Source: Chromera velia (Eukaryota > Sar > Chromeraceae). Taken from it: 52,336 nucleotides of DNA. The stretch is from the NCBI GenBank assembly GCA_018398765.1, contig JAHBMJ010002422.1, forward strand, positions 48,161-100,496, written 5' to 3'. The notes beneath the pieces are model-generated. The model had not been told where the DNA came from and did no database searches. It worked only from the letters and a program-made list of their open reading frames with translations. Shown one piece after another: positions 21,164 through 32,400 of the stretch (within the stretch, counting starts at the first letter, position 1; every line of letters starts with the position of its first letter). A program made the position numbers and the translations under genes.

Positions 21164-22831
21164 ATGCATGTGCGTGTCTCTTCCTTTGCCTGCTCCTGCA
21201 GGGAGTTTGAGGAGGGGGATTTCGTGACCGAGTTTGTGGGCCCTCGAGGTGACCGAGATGCCGCCATGAGGCAGAAGAAGTCGGGCCTCCACTCCCACAT
21301 CGTCGCGCTCCTCAAGAACACTCTCTGCCTTATGGGCTTCGTCAGTCAATGCATTTATTTTCATTTAAAAAAAAATTCTGCATGAAAATAAATGCATATT
21401 CATCGCCCTCCTCAAGAACACGCACTATCTCATGTGCTTCGGCAGTCAAAAGGAAAAGGCCGCATGGCTTCCTTGTAAAGAAGGAGGATGGTTTCGTATA
21501 AGCCGGCTGTGCTCGCTCTCTTCAGAATGCATCAAAGCCCACGTGCAGGATGGATAATTTCTCCTAGTGAGTGCACTCGCAAGGGATTCGATCATGCCAC
21601 TTTGGAAAAAAGAAATGCGCCTCCCTGTGTGTGCTTAGGTTATCGCTCTGTCGGTGTCAAATTGTGGCCCTCAACATGGACCTGATCTTATCTGCCTGCA
21701 GAAACACGTTGTCCCTGGTCTTGGGGGCGCGCATTTCGCGAACGACGGCCACATCTCTGTGAACGGGAAGCCCCCCCGTGGGGTCAACGCGATGCTCTAC
21801 TGGCACTTCGACAAGGACTTGGTCAGTCTCTTTTCTTCTGTATGAAAGTAAATGCATTCAGCGCGATGCCCTACTGGCACTTCGACAAGGACTCGATTTT
21901 TTGTCTGTCTGTCTGCATGCCCAATGAATGTGGCTGTAGGGGGAAAGAGAGGAGTCGGGCTCCGTGATAGCATGAGAACTGCATGGAATGCGTACGTTCT
22001 TTTGGTTGCTGCATGTGTCTCGACCCATCAATCAATTCTTTTTTGGGTACGCTACTTGATGGTTGGATTGGCTATTGGTATAATGTTAGGCGGACTGCGG
22101 CACGGGAAAGGAGAGAAGAGGAGAGGGGTCGGTCATGGAGGTAGTTCTCACGCACGTACGCATACCTTCATCTTCCTCGAGGCTTCGTCTCCTTTCCTTT
22201 ATTCCGTTGAGGCTGCTGCATGGGAAGGGGTGGAAAGGGGGGAGGAAGAGAAATTTGCTGTAACGTCATCTCTCTTGGGATTTTTAGATGGAGCTGGCGC
22301 AGAAACAACGAAACAGATGACCCTACTTTCTTGCCTGCCACCTCTACGAAAATCCTCTCTACCCCATTTCTCGTCTGTCCCTGAGAAAGGCAAGGCACTA
22401 AGAGAGAGCGTCTACATATATGCCTTCATCGCTCTGTCCACTTTCCTTCCTTCCTTCCTTCCTTCGTTCCTTCCTTCCGACATTCATTCCTGCAGGCGGA
22501 CACGCGGGTGTTCCTGAAGGCCACCAAGAGGATCGAACCAGGGCAGGAGATCTTCACCTCGTCAGTCTTTCTTTCTTTCTTTCTTTGTTTCTTTCTTCCT
22601 TCCTTCCTTTCTTTCTTTCTTTCTTTCTTTCTTCCTTTCTTTCTTTCTTCCTTTCTTCCTTCTTTCCTTTCTTTCTTTCTTTCCCTCTCTCTCTCACACA
22701 CACACACACCCTTGCAATCGAACCCCTCGTGCTTCATACAAGTTTCTCTGAATTCCTTTCCTTTTTTCTCGCTCCCTCCCCTTCCCTTCACTCGGTCTGC
22801 ATGCAGGTACGGGGAGACCTACTGGAAGTGA
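19695..22831 (+). CDS. SET-domain protein methyltransferase
   Basis: Seven exons join in phase: 19695-19771, 20298-20436, 20766-20810 (45 nt), 21202-21340, 21702-21821, 22496-22560 and 22807-22831 (stop TGA). The product is at least 203 residues. SET hallmarks are the opening GPDVGLGLFATREFEEGDFV, the central GGAHFANDG in place of the usual NH motif, VFLKATKRIEPGQEIF, and the closing YGETYW with the expected catalytic tyrosine. SET domains transfer methyl groups from S-adenosylmethionine to lysine in histones or other proteins; the substrate here is unknown. Five of six donors read GTCAGTC. The first exon enters in phase 2 and has no ATG, so the 5' end is missing or is shared with the AP2 gene upstream. 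Introns 4 and 5 contain degraded copies of the preceding exon ends. Confidence 0.8.
21127..21160. repeat. (TC)n microsatellite
   Basis: A pure TC run lies in intron 3 of the SET gene, about 40 bp before the next acceptor, and probably acts as part of the polypyrimidine tract. Confidence 0.85.
21291..21450 (+). repeat. Exon-end duplication around a perfect inverted repeat (SET intron 4)
   Basis: The last ~50 nt of the exon including its donor (about 21299-21347) recur in degraded form at about 21401-21446. Between them lies a hairpin: ATGCATTTATTTTCAT, a ~17-nt A-rich loop, then the exact reverse complement ATGAAAATAAATGCAT. In the second copy the donor GTCAGTC has become GGCAGTC. Confidence 0.75.
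21783..21893 (+). repeat. Exon-end duplication around ATGAAAGTAAATGCAT (SET intron 5)
   Basis: The exon end encoding NAMLYWHFDKD (about 21786-21819) recurs at about 21860-21894 with two substitutions, and the copy lacks the GTCAGTC donor. The motif ATGAAAGTAAATGCAT at about 21842-21857 lies immediately before the copy. Confidence 0.75.
22563..22690. repeat. (TTTC)n tract filling SET intron 6
   Basis: TTTC/TTCC repeats start right at the GTCAGTC donor, followed by CT and then CA repeats before the last acceptor. Confidence 0.85.
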
Positions 22832-24049
22832 AGTGAGGTGACCTCTCGATCGACCGCCCCTCTCTGGTGCATGGAGAGGGGCGCTTCGATTCACGGACCG
22901 AGCGCTCTCTCTCTCTTTCTCTCTGTCTGTCTCTCTCTCCCAGCCTGTGGCCAATATGATGGCAACGACGTGTGTCGAAATCCCTTCTGGTTCTTTTCGA
23001 ATAGCCTGACAGTGTTATCTTTTCCCTGTTTTTCTCACAAGGAGGCATTTCCTTGCAGGTCCTTATACCTGTGAGCTTTCACACACACGCACGCACTCGC
23101 ATCCACACACAACACTCACACACACATACAGACACACACACACATACACACACACACACACACACACATACACGCACACGCATTCTTTCCATCTGGGCGG
23201 GCGGTCACAAGAAGAAATCCAACCAGAAGAGAGGGTTTTCTGCTGATTCGGAACGATAAAGGGAACCCCAGAAAAAAAGGGGGGGGGGGAACCCCAGAAA
23301 AAGAAAGAGGCGATGGCTGAATGCGAACCCTAGAGTGAAGGACCCTAAACGAAAGGAAATGAAGAGAAACGAACCCGTCGAGATGGAAAGAATGTGGAAG
23401 TGCACAAGCGAAAGCCTGCACTGGGCAGAGAAGGGCCGCAGAGTACGCTTAAGGCCTGGAGCTCTGGTACTCTTCAACTGAGAGCGCGCCACAAGAAAAG
23501 AAGAAAAGAGAATAGAATGACGATATTCTCTCTCTCTCTCTCCCTCTCTCTCTCTCTCCCTTCTCTCTGTCTCTTCTTTTGTTGTCAAGCTGCATGCATG
23601 ATCAGCTTCACATGGGCGACCGGCCCTGGCCTTGTTCTCCAGATGACGTGTGCCTTGCACGCAGGAAATCAATCGACCCTTTCTACATCGACTGATCAGA
23701 TGGGAAGGGGGTGCATGTCGCATGCATGTATTTAAGGAGGAGTTTGGGGCCGGGTTTCTCTATGGCATCGCTGTCCTGGAAGAAGAGCTTCAGAGAAGAC
23801 TTCTTCCTCCTCGGTGGTTGGAGTGAAGGCGGTGTTGCAAAAAGAGGAAGTAACCAATTTTGAGATGCGTGATAATGCATGGTGAGTGAGTGAATGAGAA
23901 CAAATGAAACAAAGCTTCTCTTCCAAATAGTGATAGACTATAGCCTATAGGTGATAGACCAAAGGGTCCTTGCGTAGCCCGGGCCGGCACTGATTGTGCA
24001 CCAAATGCATGGTAGACTGGGAAGTCTCACTGTCTGACATGCCTGCCTA
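22832..24049. other. 3' flank of the SET gene with microsatellites, no supported gene
   Basis: It contains a (CA)n block at about 23100-23176, a direct repeat of GGAACCCCAGAAAAA around a G12 run (23264-23302), and a CT block at about 23528-23575. A minus-strand frame at 23880-23683 (MHYHASQNWLLPLFATPP) is possible but has no second line of support. Nothing else is convincing. Confidence 0.5.
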
Positions 24050-24720
24050 TACCCGTTTTAAAATCTCTATCCCACACTAGATCCCGCATCATCATCACTT
24101 CTCAACTGTGTCAACTGAGATTCAACCTAGGATTCAACTTAGCTGAACTTAGAAATTTTATTATGGGTTATAATTTTGAATTACTAATTTACTCTACAAT
24201 TTACTATTGAGACATCATACTCCACCTAGTAGTGGGTTAGCATAGCATAGAAACATAGTATAGTGTTGATGTTCTGGGTTTTGCCCGCGGTCCACTGCCG
24301 GAGGTCGGCTTACATGGAATTCCTAAGAATTTCAGTGGACACCAACCATACTGGATAAATTCCTCAAAAATTTAGAGATGAGATATGAATTCTAAAATAA
24401 ATTCTAAACCATTTTTCAAGTTAAACAAGTATATTTCAAAAATTGATTCCTTAACTTAAGAAAAATGGGTCGGACTACAAATCTGGAAATCTAACTGGAA
24501 ATGATAACAATATGATTTCAAGTAACATTTTATTAAATATTATATTGATAAATCTATCATTTGCAAAAACTTCTTTTTTTAAAGAAAGCAACAAACATAT
24601 CAGGCTTTTAGATGTACGTTACTTATGTGTGTTTTTTATTTTTTGCAGATGTTTGCAGATATAAACTCAATTAATTAGCAGGTTCTACAACATTTTGCTG
24701 CTCAGGCTGCACTAACTGTT
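24050..24720. other. AT-rich island between converging genes (island 3)
   Basis: An AT-rich block follows a short GC-rich stretch (CCCGGGCCGGC near 23978). It ends exactly where the minus-strand frame of the EF-hand gene stops (24721). No coding potential is seen. Confidence 0.6.
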
Positions 24721-26637
24721 TCAATAGAGCGGAAGATACTCGGGAGGGAAGGGCCACCTGTCAGGAGAGAATGTTCCCGTACCTGGAGTTGTCATCCCCC
24801 CCCTCATGTGCAGTTTCTCCAGTTTGTCCCGACTCGGAGAGAGGAATGCAGAGGAAGGACGGGGACGCAAAGCTGCCTGTGACCCGCTGGCCCCTGTGGT
24901 CGGTCCCCTCTTCTTCATGGCCACCTGCAGCCACGAGGCTTTGTTCCTTGCTTGGAAGGGAACGCCTTCTTCTGCTTGTCGGAGTGCGGCAAAAGCCACC
25001 TGAGGGCTGTTGTTTGCGAGTTCTGTGTCAGTCTGGTCGCTCTGGGGATGGAAGAGGTCCATGTGGTGGATCGAGGCGCACTTCTGAAGAGGTCAGATAC
25101 AACCAAAGGGGAAAAGGGGGATGAGAGTCGAAAGAAATGGGACAGAAGAGAAATTCGACCGCAAAGAAAAGAGCAACCAAATCGATGCCGCCGCAGACCT
25201 TCAACAGAGGGACTCTTGACGGAATCAATGGAACGCGTACGCAAAGCTTGAAAAGATTTTGACTTATGTCGTGATTGAACAGACAGCAAGAGGCACTGAG
25301 TAAACATCGCATGGCTAAATCCCAAAGACATGCCTGAGTGTCCCGCCTTCTCCCTCTCAGTTGGATTGACTGATCGATCGAGAAACAAACTGACTGACTC
25401 CAGAGGCACATCCCGCACGGTTGGAGGCTCGCTGCTTCATACAGCTCATTCCTTCTCTGCAGGCAGGGACTCAACGAATTCAATACCGTCTGTCAAGGTA
25501 CAACAGCGCATATTCTTTCATTCTATTCTGCATTTCACATTCTGTTCTGATCTGGAGAGCATTTGTTTCCATAAGAAATTCTTGCTTGAGTCATTCAATG
25601 AGTCAATCAGTCTGTCCATCTGTCACAACGCATGCTGCAGCTCACAACCCAAACAAAGGGGTAAGCTGACCAACCCGAGTGCAGGTGATCCCCTCGTGAC
25701 TTTCCCTGTGTGTCCCCTCTGCGTCATGGCCCACTCGAAGTCTCTTGGCGTCACTCGGGTCGGGGTCATCTCGGCCTTCCCCGGCACGGTCCCGGACAGT
25801 CGTCGGACGGCACCAGAGATTTCCGAAACCTCCACCTCGGCAAGGAGACCCATCGCCAACGCGAGACCTTCTGCACAGACAGAGGAGACCAGGAAATTGA
25901 ACTAAAATTCCTTTCTGTACCACTGCATGATGCAAATTACATCTATGCTTGTCACATGATACGGCCAACATATTGGATCACCCTACCTCTCTGCACCCTC
26001 AAGAAAAAGGAAGGATTGATTTGAGCTACGGACCAACGAGGGTTCTCACCTCTTTCTTTTGGATTCTTTCTGAGACTTGTTGCTTCCTTTCAATAAGTGC
26101 CGCGCTCAAGCAAACACGAAGTCACGCAGCTGCTCTCCAGAATCAGATTGTCATTGTGGCTAGAGCTTACCTGGAGTAAGGCAGCCTTCGTGGCGTGCGT
26201 CAAGGAACCTGAAGGCGCTCGGGAGGTCCAGCTGAGAGAGTTTCAGTTCCACCTTCCGCCTCTCAAACTCTTTCTCAGCAGCTGCACACAGAAGAAGAAA
26301 AAACAAAAGAAGGAACGGATCAACATGTTTTTAAATACAGGGAAATGGAACACACCTGCAAAGAAGGAAAAAAAAAACCTTCTCGTTCTCTCCCTCTCTC
26401 TCTTCTCAAACATAACCAGTCATACCCCCACACGTTCGAGCTGACGCACGCACTGACCGAGCGATGTCTGCAGAATGGAGAGAACGACCTGTTTGGTGCC
26501 CTCCAGAGGGGCCCCTCTGTGATGAAGTCGCCAAGCAGGCTCACAGCTGATCAGCCTTTTCCACTCTCTTCGAAATTTGGCCTCCTGGATGAGTATTGAT
26601 GACGAGAAAGAGCATGTTGATGATCGAGCTCGTGCAG

Positions 26638-26679
<42 letters not shown>

Positions 26680-28602
26680 AGAGCGAGCGAACAAGCAAAA
26701 GAGCCTGAACAGTCAAAGTCGCTGTTCGTAAAGACTGAAAGACAGTAAGTCCACGGACTGTCCCCTGACCACCTTATGCTTTTTCCTGACTTCCTTGCAC
26801 GCCTGTCCAAGGCTGATTGATCTCTACCCGACTATCTTGAAGATCAACGACCAGACCTAGTGACTGGCACGTTCGCCAGGTCGATGCATGGAATCTGGCG
26901 TGAAACCAGAATGACCTAAACGCAAGATAAATCGGCCAAAAATTCCGCGAATCACGGCCCAAATACATACCGGCGGAGAATAGAAAAGAAAGTCACTGAG
27001 AAGAGATGAGAAAAAAAGAGAAGATACCTACGCACCCTGGGAAGCACATGAGACGCGAACCTGCACACAGACGGATAGAGGGGTGGAGAAAGAAGCATGA
27101 ATGAATGAGTCACATTTCATTCATTGACGACTGACAAACACCAAGGGCGCACGCATACACGAGTCCGACACCATAACGGAGAGCTTCGGCCGGTCCCAGA
27201 CTATACTATTTGATTTCCTTCTATTCAATCAAAGATAGACGTATATCCTGCCACTCTTCCTGAGTCCTACGCATCTGCTGCCTTGCGGTCCTCTGCACAC
27301 GCCAGCCCTCACTCACTCACCCACCCATTCACTCACTGACTCGTCTTCTCTCATCACGCCGTCTCCGTCTCTGTCCCATGCCGAGAGCACAAGCGAGGCC
27401 TCCTCGAAGGAAGTCATGGGGTTCCCTTTGCGGAGAAACACCAGAAGATCCGACGCTGCACCCATCCAAACCAAGCCAACATGCAGTGGATCGATCAAAC
27501 ATTTGACGTTCATGGGTCCGGACTGGAGATTTCGTCCCGAAATGCCACTTCATTTAATTCAAATCAACTTTGGTACTCGACTCTCTGGAAGGAGAAGCAA
27601 AGCCGCAAGCAAGCTGGTGCAAAAAGACCCAAACCGGAGAAGCTTTCAAATCAGCGAGACCCCAACTCTTTTCATGTACAGGTTCCCGCTCGCGTTATTG
27701 CTCACACGCTCCCACACAGCTCATTAATTGCAATTGTTCCGGTAGCCCCCCACTAACCCACCCACCGTCGATGTATCCCTTCCTGCCCCTGTCGAGGAAT
27801 TCAAAGAGGACCCGAGGGTCGAACACCTCATTTCTGTTCAGAGAGAGGTGCTTTCTCAGGTTCTCCAACTGCAAGCGTGCAACCGAATATGTGCATTCCA
27901 ATTCACATTCATAGGGTCAGTTAGGATGAATCTAAACTCTTTCATCCCATCGCCACTGGACTGCTTTCATGGCTGATTTGGGTCATCAATTCCATTCATG
28001 CCTGCTTAAGAGAAGACAGGAGGAGAATGTGTGCCAAGAAATGGAGAAGAGAATATATCAGAACCAATTTGGACACGATGACACAACCAAAGCAGCGAAT
28101 TTAAGACGAGCAAGAACTTCAGCGGTTCATCATTCAGCCAGAGTATCATTCACTGCGTGTGAACATATATATATATCTGTATAGAGCAGACGCCCGGTCT
28201 CTTCCTATGCACAACACCTGTCAGCTAGCTTTCATGCCTTTTAACCTCCCTCACTACCTTCTTTCCCCAGCTCGCTCTCTCAACTTGGCTGTTTTTCTCT
28301 GTACGCACATTTCTGAATGTGGGTCTTTCTGCATGACGGTTTCATTCACAGGGTGTATACACCCATCCTTCCCTCTATCAGTCCCCCCTCTCTTTCTTCC
28401 TTGACTTCCTAATAATCTGCCTTACTGCAGCCTCTCCTCCATATGACAGGATTGCTTGGCGTCCATGAGTCTTCTTGATGGCATACACATGCATTTCAAA
28501 GCACGTACACACGCATGCAATACAAATGCGCACCTCGTTTTGATTGTCTGCCAGGAAGCCGATCAGGCAGAGAAGCTCCACCTTCTCGCTCAGCTCCAGC
28601 AT
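24721..28602 (-). CDS. EF-hand calcium-binding protein, 9 or more exons
   Basis: Exons on the minus strand agree in phase: 28602-28534, 27868-27766, 27455-27341, 27060-27036 (25 nt), 26584-26458, 26281-26171, 25870-25671 and 25456-25399, then a last exon from 25083. EF-hand units appear as FEFLDRGRKGYIDASDL, the canonical loop DRDGDGVMREDE, and SAFRFLDARHEGCLTPEGL; the first and third lack several Ca-binding residues. The second loop has the full DxDxDG pattern. A coiled-coil-like KEFERRKVELKLSQL precedes the third. From MLELSEK the product is at least 290 residues, but the frame is open further upstream. The final exon is open for 121 codons to 24721 if entered in phase 0, whereas the best donor (phase 1) stops at 25028; the donor is a (GTCA)n run. 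The role is probably as a Ca sensor or cytoskeletal regulator. Confidence 0.7.
26640..26673. repeat. (CA)n microsatellite in an EF-hand gene intron
   Basis: A pure CA run lies just upstream, on the minus strand, of the exon at 26584-26458. Confidence 0.85.
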
Positions 28603-29432
28603 CGCTTCTCCCCCGCCTTCACGTTTTCTTGGGAGCACAGATCGCTCAGATTCTCTCAACCGTTGACGAGAAGGTGAATTTCTATATATGTGCGTCTATT
28701 TACATGCAGGTCTTCGTCTCAGTGAGGGAAATGCTCTCAAAGCGACCAGACCAGGCTACACAGGATCAAGGCCGACTCTGCTTTTGTTACAATGATAGCG
28801 TCTGGGCCTTGCAGTCACCGCACTTGTACAGATACGTCTTCATAGACCTGCATGCAAAAGAGATGGCTGCATGAAGTATAAAGCATGCCTTGCATGATCA
28901 CATGCATGCAGTGCATGATCCATGCATGCAGGAAATCCGAGAGAATGCGCTCGTGCGCGCACGACGAAACGGCCGAAAAAGTCACAAAATGCTGTTCAAC
29001 ACTGAAGTGTTGCGCGCGCTTGCAACACTCAATCATGCATGCAAGTGTTGCAAAAATACATGCATACAAACTGTACATGGATATGCGTACATATATATGT
29101 GAAGTTCAATGTGAACTCCACTGCGTCATAGTATGGCCGCTACACATTCAATGTAGCATCGAAAGTGACGGAATCTACAAGTCTGGCAGCGCAGGTGATT
29201 GACAAAGCTCGTCGAAACCTCGATCAACCAATTCACCATTCCATTGTTCTGAGTCTGCATGCATTCACGCAACAGCCTAGCTCATTGCCCTTCTTTTTCG
29301 TTTACATTCACCACCCCAGCCCTCTGAAGACGTGTTTCTGCCTTTCGACAGAGCTTCAACTTTGTCCTTTCACCTTTTCTCTTTCACTTGTCCCGGCGTA
29401 GACGGGTGAGAGAGCCTCATCGGGTCAAGCCA
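28603..29432. promoter_or_regulatory. Head-to-head spacer with TGCATGCA cluster and hairpins
   Basis: CATGCATGCA occurs at 28901-28910 and 28921-28930, and TGCATGCA at 29036-29043. A chain of GTGTTGC/GCAACAC inverted repeats spans 28994-29052. Minus-strand frame remains open to about 28672, so part of the EF-hand gene's first exon may lie here. A short minus reading at 28860-28815 (MKTYLYKCGDCKAQTLSL) looks coding-like but stands alone. Confidence 0.4.
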
Positions 29433-32400
29433 ATGCCACCGTCCAAGAACAAGGGAAGCGAGGGATGCTGTGCAAGCAGGTCCGTCGAGAGCAGACAGAG
29501 AGCCAACAAGCAAGCCAATCCATCAATAGAAAGCTTTGTACCCCCCCTGTCGAGCTTCTCTTCTCTACCGTATGCAGGTTGCAGGCGTTCTTCCTGAACT
29601 GGAACCACGCACGCCATGCTTGGAAGCTCTCGTACTACTACAAACTGTCAGTCAGCCTGCTGGTCATTCCTGTCCTTTTGAATAAGCTTTCATTTCCACG
29701 GCATCTCCATCTGCTTTCATGGAAAGCCAACACAGACTGAGGGTATTGAAGTATTTACTTTTCGATTACTGCAGCCTGATGGTGTTCAACATCATTTGGG
29801 TGTTCATCTCTATCACGCTGTACTTCCTGGGGACTTACAGAGGATGCTCGTCTCCAGATAGCTGTGGAATCTTTCAGGATCACAAGTCAGTCAATGAGTG
29901 TCTTTCACTAACTAAGTCAATCAGTCAGTGTGGCAGCCAACCCATGGGGAGGTGAGCCAGTAAAACAAGCCAAAAGTTGGGCAGTCAAAAACGACGAACA
30001 GAAGTCTTGTCCTTTGGAATCATGACATTCACTTTGCGTCTCTCTCTGTCTGCGTGCTGTCGTCCTTCACTATGCCCACATCTTCGAGAGTTTTTCGCCA
30101 GTTTCCCCCTGGTCCTGTGCTGCCAGCTTTCCGACAAAAGAAAGAAAGGGAGGGCGTGAACATTTCTTTCCCTCTGCAGATGCGCAGGACGATCCTTCCG
30201 CATGATCTCCTGGGTCTCCTTTGGAGTCGCGATGCTGCACGTCCTGCAGGCGGGATTGACGGCTTCCCTCTACGTGTCAGCTCTTCCTGTGTCTCTCTGT
30301 GTCTTAATTGTCTGACTGCGTTTCTTTCTGTCCGTTTCTCTATTTGTCCCTCCCCTCCGTCTCTCTTTTGCTCTCTCTCCTTCTTCCTAGCAAAGCAGAC
30401 AATGATGGTGAAAAAGAGGCAATGCAGAAAGAAAGCAGCACACATGCATCTCTTGATGTGTGGCCGGCCACTCTCCTCTTGGCTTCTATACTCAATGTCT
30501 GCAGAATTATTTGGCGCTTCTCCAACTACACCCATGAACAGTTCCAACAAAAGAGTAAGTCCCAAAAGGGAACGGAAAAGAAGGGGAGTGTGTGTGAAGT
30601 GCCGCATAATCTCTCGCTTCATCTTGTGCCCTGTGTGTAAATCAAGACTAGCAGCCCCCCTGCTGGCCGTGTACAACCGCTTGTCCAATATCTCTAAAAA
30701 CAGCGGCGGCGTGAGCATGAGATGATTCGCATCGGAAGAGGAAGAGGGTGAATTTCAGATCAGAAATGGAGGAGGCGCGAGAGCGGACACACGCGTCATG
30801 TTGTGCCACATTTCTTCGAGCTCGTTCGCTTTCGTCATTGTTTTGCTGGGTCGCACTGCAATTGCTTCTTTTCTTTCCCTCTCTCTCTCCCTCTTTCCAA
30901 TGCTCTTTCTGTACATATGTATGCACCTATATGTATCTTTGTGCCCATGCACGTTCGCTCTTGTGCATCTACGTACCAATTTGTGTGCGTATGCAGGCCG
31001 ATGGTTCTACATCATGGGGTGGTGCATGAAGGTCTTCCCTTGGTGGCACCGGATTCTCCACATTCTTCACTTCCTTGCCATCGTCACCTTCATGACCTTT
31101 CTCGTCGGCTTGGGACTGTTAGTCAGACTGCATGGGCTTCTGTCTCTCTGTAAGGCTGCTTCCCTGTTGTCAGGCTCTTTGCCATCTGTCTCTCTGCCGC
31201 CTTTCTTTCTTGCTCTTTCTCTCTCTAATACATCCTAGCGTCCACCCTGTCTGTCTGCCTAGGTGCCCTCACTCTCGTTGCCTTCTTCTGCCCTCCCTGC
31301 TGGTCCCGCCTGCTCCAAGCCGAAACATGCTGTCCTATGCTTCTCTCTTTGAATTACATGAAGCAATATGCATGCATATGTGACCGAAATTGCAGCTGCG
31401 CGACCCTGTGCGAGGGCATCGAGTGCAAAGCCATCGGGAGGTGCAAATACTACTTCGCCGTCTGCTCGGGAGAACCTGCATGCGAGGACATCGCGGCCAG
31501 TGCCACAAACGCCTTCTACGACTGCGGATCGGACTGGAACCCCGCGTTTGAGACGGTGGCAGATTCAGACGTCAGTCAGTAGTTTATGCAACTGTTCGTC
31601 TGATTGGATATGTTTGCTTCATTGGATATGATGAGGCACAAATTCTCGCACTTCTTGGTCTACTTTTGAGACCGTGCCTCCTCTTTGTTTTTCTCGGGAG
31701 GGTTGATGCAGAGAAGACAGAGAAGAAGTGAGTCAGTTTTTCAAGTTTGAGATCAAAAAGAGAGCGTCTCTCACGGCTGAGTGAGACGTTCTTGGCGAGG
31801 TGTAGAGCGCTTTACTTGAGGCTAACAACAAAAACGTTATGTTTCTGAGGAAACTTGGCAAGTGATGTGTTCCTGCGACCTTCGTTTTCCCGTCTCTTCT
31901 GCAGGTCTGTACTTTGTGCGGCACCGTCGCTGCAGCCAGACGCCGAATGAGTCTCTCTGTGCCGGACACTGAAGGAGCATCTTCAAGGACGGAGGCGGAC
32001 CTCGACTTTTCTGATTTTCTCATAAAGTCTCTCAAACTCTTTCGGTGGTCCTCTGGAGGCGATTGGAGACTTCAAAAGGGTCCGAGGAGAATGTCAGATT
32101 TTCTTTTGAAGAATGAAACCGAAAGGGAAAAAGAAAGGGGGTGGAGGGAGGCGGAGTGGGGAGGGGGGGGGAAGATGCAAGTCTGGATCGAGGAGCCGGA
32201 ACCTGAACCAGAAGAGGGAGGGGATGTGTGGAGTCGAGTGTTGCAGGACACAACAGACAACACAACTACAACCACAACGGTGGCAGTGGAAGAAGATACT
32301 GGAAGGACGAGAGTGATGAGGAGCGCGTTTTATAGGTCAGAAGACAGGCAGACGTGAATGTGTGTGTGTGTGTGTGTGTGTGTGTGCTTTGTTTCCATCT

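Noticed and set aside
22420-22836. Ser/Phe/Leu-rich frames and their Lys/Arg/Glu-rich antisense partners
   Set aside because: They come from the (TTTC)n repeat in SET intron 6.
24771-25905. A plus-strand gene (exons ending near 25096, 25500, 25660, 25905)
   Set aside because: It can be forced into phase, but the minus strand gives EF-hand-like sequence, better acceptors with polypyrimidine tracts and a consistent chain of nine exons.
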